From contig JADLHG010000006.1 of the NCBI GenBank assembly GCA_020848905.1, forward strand, positions 1 to 64,000: DNA of 64,000 bases, read 5' to 3'. Position numbers and translations under genes: made by a program. Within the stretch, counting starts at the first letter, position 1, and each line of letters starts with the position of its first letter. Shown piece after piece: positions 60,442-64,000 of this stretch. This DNA comes from Deltaproteobacteria bacterium (GTDB lineage Bacteria > Myxococcota_A > Polyangia > GCA-2747355 > JADLHG01). The notes below the pieces were generated by a model that saw only the letters and a list, made by a program, of their open reading frames with translations, was not told the origin of the DNA and did not search any database.

Positions 60442-61476
60442 ATGAGGAGCGCTCGATGGCTATGGCCGATCGCCTGCGCCGCGTTGGCTGCGTGTGCCGG
60501 TCGCGCGGGAGGCGGAGACGGAGGGGCGGTGACGGAACAGGGGGGCCCGCTCGTCGACGGCGCGGTGGGCTCCGGCGAGCAGCTCGGACCGGGGCGCGGT
60601 GACGCCGCCTCGAACGAGGGCGGGGGATCGCGGGCTGACAGTGGGTCGGTGCGTGGTGGCGACGGCGCGGCGCCGCCTCGGGCGGACGGCTCCGCCACGA
60701 CCGCGGTTCCGGCCGTCGCGATCCACGCGGGCCACTACGTGACCTACCGGAGCCAGCTCCAGGGGCTCGGCCCCTTCATCGTCTACGGCTGGGCCGCAGA
60801 TCCGGCGCTCAACCAGTATGCGCGGGAGCTGGCGACCCTCGCGAGCATTCAGGACCCCGGAGTGAGCAAGATGGTGATCTTCTCCTCGGCCAAGACCGTG
60901 CAGAGCAAGCTGAGCTCGAGCGCCGGGGTGGCCGAGCTGAAGAACGCGGGCGTGACCTGGCTCGACTACAACAGCGAGGGGGACAAGACCCCGGCGAGCG
61001 AGATGCAGAACCTGCCGCAGGCCGTACAGGCCTTCGCGCAGGCGGCGACCCGCGCGGGCTTCGCCGCCGGCTGGGGCCCCATTCGCTCCACGGCCGACGC
61101 AATCTCCGATGCGCAGTACGCGGCCCTCGTGCAGGCGGGGCTCTCGGGGCTGGCCTTGCAGGAGCAGAAGCCGATCGAGTCCTCTTGCGCCGCGGACCGC
61201 ACGAGCGCGGTGAAGTCGCTCGTGGCGAGACTGCGTCGCGCCGCCTCAGGCAAACCCTTTCGCGTCACGGTGCAGCTCATGCCGACGCGCTGCCAGGCGG
61301 GCGACACCTTCGCGCTCACGAACTGCGCCGGTGAGGGGAAGGGGCCGACGTACTTCCATTGTCAGAAGCTCGCCGACGGGCTCGGCTCGAGCGTGGAGGC
61401 CTTCGCCATCTGGGCTTCGTCGCCGCCTGACAACAGCGGCCTCGTGCCGCTCCTGCGGGCGCTTCGCCACAGGTAA
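60442..61476 (+). CDS. Lipoprotein of unknown function with Gly/Asp-rich linker
   Basis: A 344-residue lipoprotein (LWPIACAALAAC) whose first 80 residues after the lipid anchor are rich in Gly, Asp and Ser. The folded part starts near residue 90 (VAIHAGHYVTYRSQLQGLGP), with strands and helices suggestive of a TIM-barrel (FIVYGWAADPALNQYARELA, GVTWLDYNSEGDKTPASEMQ, GFAAGWGPIRSTADAISDAQ, GLALQEQKPIESSCAAD). It resembles the barrel-type folds of putative glycoside-hydrolase-like surface proteins but no family was assigned. It starts at ATG 60442 with GAGGAG upstream. Confidence 0.75.
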   Translation: MRSARWLWPIACAALAACAGRAGGGDGGAVTEQGGPLVDGAVGSGEQLGPGRGDAASNEGGGSRADSGSVRGGDGAAPPRADGSATTAVPAVAIHAGHYVTYRSQLQGLGPFIVYGWAADPALNQYARELATLASIQDPGVSKMVIFSSAKTVQSKLSSSAGVAELKNAGVTWLDYNSEGDKTPASEMQNLPQAVQAFAQAATRAGFAAGWGPIRSTADAISDAQYAALVQAGLSGLALQEQKPIESSCAADRTSAVKSLVARLRRAASGKPFRVTVQLMPTRCQAGDTFALTNCAGEGKGPTYFHCQKLADGLGSSVEAFAIWASSPPDNSGLVPLLRALRHR

Positions 61477-61499
61477 GGAGGCTCAGGTCGCGCGGCGCG

Positions 61500-61937
61500 C
61501 TACTTGGAGCACGGGCAGTACTGCCCCATCGGATTGCACGCCAGGTCGTCGTAGGTGCAGTCGACGCCGTTGGTGATGGTGTAGCGCGTGAACTTGGCGC
61601 ACTCCCCACCTCCGGTCGGCACTTCGCTGGTTCCACCCGCGACGGCGACCATGTTGCACTCGGAGAGACCTTCGGCGTGCTTCGAGCAGTTCGTGCCATT
61701 GCAGCTGAAATCGATGCTACACGTCGACGAGAAGAGGCCGTCCCGGGACATGAACCAGTACGACGTGGGGCCTCTCTTGACGTAGCACTTGAGAGGCATG
61801 GCTTGCGCCGTGCGTTCCTGGCTGCTCTCCTCGGCCTCGGTAGGCTCGCCAGGCTCGCCGGGCTCGGTGCCGCAGCTGAAGAGCCCGAGTGGAAGCGTCA
61901 TCACGCCCAGAAGGATCACCATCTGTCGGGTGGTCAT
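61500..61937 (-). CDS. Small Cys-rich lipoprotein
   Basis: A 145-residue lipoprotein: TRQMVILLGVMTLPLGLFSC with lipobox LFSC, an acidic Gly/Glu linker (GTEPGEPGEPTEAEESSQER), then a domain with about ten Cys (LKCYVKRGPTSYWFMSRDG, STCSIDFSCNGTNCSKHAEG, CDYDDLACN-like VDCTYDDLACNPMGQYCPCS). Likely disulfide-bonded at the cell surface; function unknown. ATG 61937 is chosen because AAGAGGG is upstream and the lipobox is complete. The 177 bases to the next gene hold nothing recognised. Confidence 0.75.
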   Translation of the reverse strand: MTTRQMVILLGVMTLPLGLFSCGTEPGEPGEPTEAEESSQERTAQAMPLKCYVKRGPTSYWFMSRDGLFSSTCSIDFSCNGTNCSKHAEGLSECNMVAVAGGTSEVPTGGGECAKFTRYTITNGVDCTYDDLACNPMGQYCPCSK

Positions 61938-62114
61938 GTTGCCCTCTTTGGTTTTCAAAGCCGCAAGTGCAAAGATGATGCCCGGCGAGGCAGCCGACGG
62001 CATCGCGCGAAGTCGTCGAGATCACGAAGTAGCCGCGCTGAAGCTCCGCGGTGCATCTGGCCAGAGCGTCAGCCAGTCCGGGGCGGAACCCGATCCGTAG
62101 CGCCCTGTCCCGCG

Positions 62115-63947
62115 TCAGCGCGCGGAGGCCGAGGGGCGAGCATACGGATCGAGGCCAAAGGCGCGGGCGTTGTTACGCCACCAGTAGTCCCACCACTCGG
62201 GCGCCTTCGGCGTGTCGGAGAAGACGGCCTGCAGCGGTCTGTCCCCGCTCGTGAAGAGCAGCGCCGTGGACGACCGCTGGAGCGCGTCGCGAACGCTCGG
62301 CGAGGCCACCTCGCGAATCATCTGCCGCGTCGTCGCGTCTACCACGATCACGCCATCCTCCCGGGCGGCGGAGAGCAGGTTCGAGAGCGCCGCGTCGAAG
62401 CTCTGCCGGCCGTTTCCCTGGTTGTAGGTCTGTAGCCAGGGCAGGACATCGGTGCAGACCACGGCGTCGAAGCGGCCGTCGGGTCGCCGGGCCGTGATGT
62501 CCTGCTTGACGATCCGGAGCTGGCTGCGCGCTGCTCGGCGCGGACGCGAGCTCTTCGTGAGCGTGTCGACCACGGTAAGTCCTTGACGGTCGACGCGATA
62601 GGGCCAGCCTCCGAAGTGCTCGAGGGTCATGCTCTCGGAAGCGCCGGAGAGGCGATCGCCGAACGGGCTGCCGAAGCCGCTGTACGACGGGCGCAGGGCC
62701 ACCTCCGCCGTGAGCTTCAGGTGGCGCCCGAAGAGCTGGCGGACCTTCCCCGCGGAGGCGAGGGCGAGGAGCGCCTTCTGATAGCCGCGGTCCTCGGGCT
62801 CGCCGGCGGCGAGGGTGGTCGCGTGACGCTTCTCCAGCGATTGGATCGTGCGCCGCGAGCCGCGCGCGTGCTGCTGACTGACCTCTTCCAGGAGCAGGCC
62901 GCCCCCGATGCTCAGACGATCTCCGCTCAGCGCGTAGTGTGGCGCAACGTCGCTGGTCACGACCTCGATCTGGAGCTCATCGCGGAGAAAGCGCGCGAGG
63001 GCGGGCGGGACGGTCGGGTCCTTGGCCAGTCGCTCGGCCGCGTCCTCGGCCATGGAGAGCAGCGCCAGAGGCAGCGAGAGGTCGTCGGCTCCCACGCTGA
63101 ACAGCCGCAGGCTTCGTCGTCCGGAGGCGTGCGCCTGTCGGAGCAGCACCGGGAGCTTGCGATACATGAGGTCCAGGTAGCCGGCCTGAGACGAGCCCCA
63201 CCAGTACCGCGCGTTGCCTCCGACGTCGCGATAGCCGTTGGCCCGTCGGTCCCGCCAGGGCGCCACGCTCTTTCTGGGCGGTCGCGCGGGGCCCTGCAGC
63301 CGGACGATGGGATTCCATCGGTCGTCGGGGCGGTGTAGGACAGTCACCGGCGCGTCGAGCGCCCGTTCGAGCTCCGTCAGCGTGCCCGCGCCGAGGCAGA
63401 GCGACCTGACCTGGCGCGTGAGCCGTCCGGCGAGCTGCGGGTGCCCCCCGTCGAGGAGGAACCGACGCGCGTCGAGGAGGTTCATTACTTTGCCGGTCGT
63501 CGGGTCCACGACGCTTGGATCGGGACGCGCGCCCGTTCGGGCGTACTCCTCGAGGACGCGGCGCAGGCGAGCCGGCGTCCCCTCCTGCATGGCCTGGCGC
63601 TCGACCTCGAAGAGCAGCTCGCAGCACCCGTCCTTGGGGCTCAGGAATCTGTGCCTCGTCAGCGCGTCGATGATCGGGTCGCGGCGGAGCGTGGCCAGCG
63701 GCGCCCCGTCCCGCATGGACTGGATCCGGGACAGCACCGCCTTGGCGGCGAGCGCGCGCGGGTCGCTGCCGGTCGACGCCTTCTCCAGCCTCTTCACCAG
63801 CAGCGTCGCGGCGTGGGCCACGTCGCGCCCGGTTCTCCCCCAGGCGGGGCGACCGCCGGCGGAGAGCACCGTGGCGACCACGAGCGCCTGGGCCAGCACG
63901 ACCGCGTGAAGAGAGCGGGGCATCCGGCTACGTGGTGCAACCCGCAT
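62115..63947 (-). CDS. Exported CheR-like methyltransferase-fold protein
   Basis: A 610-residue protein with a signal peptide (AVVLAQALVVATVLSAGGRP) and a C-terminal half resembling SAM-dependent methyltransferases. Motif I-like sequence is RSLRLFSVGADDLSLPLALL, a following strand is EIEVVTSDVAPHYALSGDRL-like (LQIEVVTSDVAPHYALSG), and motif IV-like sequence is DGRFDAVVCTDVLPWLQTYN with SNLLSAAREDGVIVVDATTR after it. The layout is most like CheR or protein methyltransferases, but the glycine-rich loop is weak. The N-terminal half (residues 40-250) is helical with no family. ATG 63947 gives the longest credible signal; ATG 63923 is also possible. Confidence 0.7.
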   Translation of the reverse strand: MRVAPRSRMPRSLHAVVLAQALVVATVLSAGGRPAWGRTGRDVAHAATLLVKRLEKASTGSDPRALAAKAVLSRIQSMRDGAPLATLRRDPIIDALTRHRFLSPKDGCCELLFEVERQAMQEGTPARLRRVLEEYARTGARPDPSVVDPTTGKVMNLLDARRFLLDGGHPQLAGRLTRQVRSLCLGAGTLTELERALDAPVTVLHRPDDRWNPIVRLQGPARPPRKSVAPWRDRRANGYRDVGGNARYWWGSSQAGYLDLMYRKLPVLLRQAHASGRRSLRLFSVGADDLSLPLALLSMAEDAAERLAKDPTVPPALARFLRDELQIEVVTSDVAPHYALSGDRLSIGGGLLLEEVSQQHARGSRRTIQSLEKRHATTLAAGEPEDRGYQKALLALASAGKVRQLFGRHLKLTAEVALRPSYSGFGSPFGDRLSGASESMTLEHFGGWPYRVDRQGLTVVDTLTKSSRPRRAARSQLRIVKQDITARRPDGRFDAVVCTDVLPWLQTYNQGNGRQSFDAALSNLLSAAREDGVIVVDATTRQMIREVASPSVRDALQRSSTALLFTSGDRPLQAVFSDTPKAPEWWDYWWRNNARAFGLDPYARPSASAR

Positions 63948-64000
63948 TCCATGTCGCGATGGGGCCCACGCGGGGGTCACCGGGGGTGGCGAGAAGGGAG

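Overview
The window is G+C-rich DNA with G/C-biased third codon positions. It looks like part of a chromosome from a myxobacterium-like member of the Myxococcota (former Deltaproteobacteria). The clues are a cell-surface M23 peptidase ending in a MYXO-CTERM-type tail (Cys motif, membrane helix, Arg cluster), a sigma-70 factor resembling the Myxococcales-group family, a Ser/Thr kinase, many lipoproteins with Asp/Gly-rich linkers after the lipobox, PEGA-domain proteins and a Gld-type ABC exporter. No rRNA, tRNA, CRISPR array, prophage or replication origin was seen.

Layout. 1-9.3 kb: the edge of a RAYT/IS200-like transposase, an acyl-CoA synthetase, tyrosine-degradation genes (fumarylacetoacetate hydrolase and maleylacetoacetate isomerase) with a PAS hybrid histidine kinase between them on the other strand, a POT peptide transporter and a VanW lipoprotein. 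9.3-14.0 kb: a minus-strand assimilatory sulfur operon (cobA-like, siroheme sulfite/nitrite reductase, 4Fe-4S APS reductase). It is preceded by a long leader with two successive Cys-rich short ORFs, each followed by an intrinsic terminator; this is the most striking regulatory feature of the window. 14.1-21.8 kb: a small lipoprotein, an S9 peptidase lipoprotein and a GldA / GldF-GldG fusion / DUF4340 exporter operon. 21.9-24.5 kb: a lipoprotein with an IPT/TIG domain and two tandem Hint (intein-like) domains, then a second near-identical transposase.

24.7-38.2 kb: exported proteins mostly of unknown role (a UPF0489 protein, a two-gene operon, two large exported proteins), a hotdog thioesterase, the MYXO-CTERM M23 peptidase, a parvulin, and a four-gene operon (cyclic-2,3-diphosphoglycerate-synthase-like GTPase, HAD 5'-nucleotidase, a small membrane protein, a DUF4832 lipoprotein), plus an alpha/beta hydrolase. 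38.3-46 kb: an ExbB/ExbD pair, an HNH protein, a GNAT acetyltransferase, an operon of coiled-coil protein, RsbW-like ATPase/PEGA membrane protein and a 54-residue zinc ribbon, and a giant alpha/beta-hydrolase lipoprotein.

46-64 kb: a beta-propeller lipoprotein, a formylglycine-generating-enzyme-like lipoprotein, a PEGA protein, a zinc-finger Ser/Thr kinase divergent from the sigma factor, an exported SET-domain protein, a thiolase-fold protein apparently lacking the nucleophilic Cys, a zinc alcohol dehydrogenase, an XRE regulator with a palindromic operator, several uncharacterised exported proteins and an exported CheR-like methyltransferase. Together the window mixes core metabolism (sulfate assimilation, tyrosine degradation, fatty-acid activation) with envelope and secreted proteins and signalling modules typical of myxobacteria.
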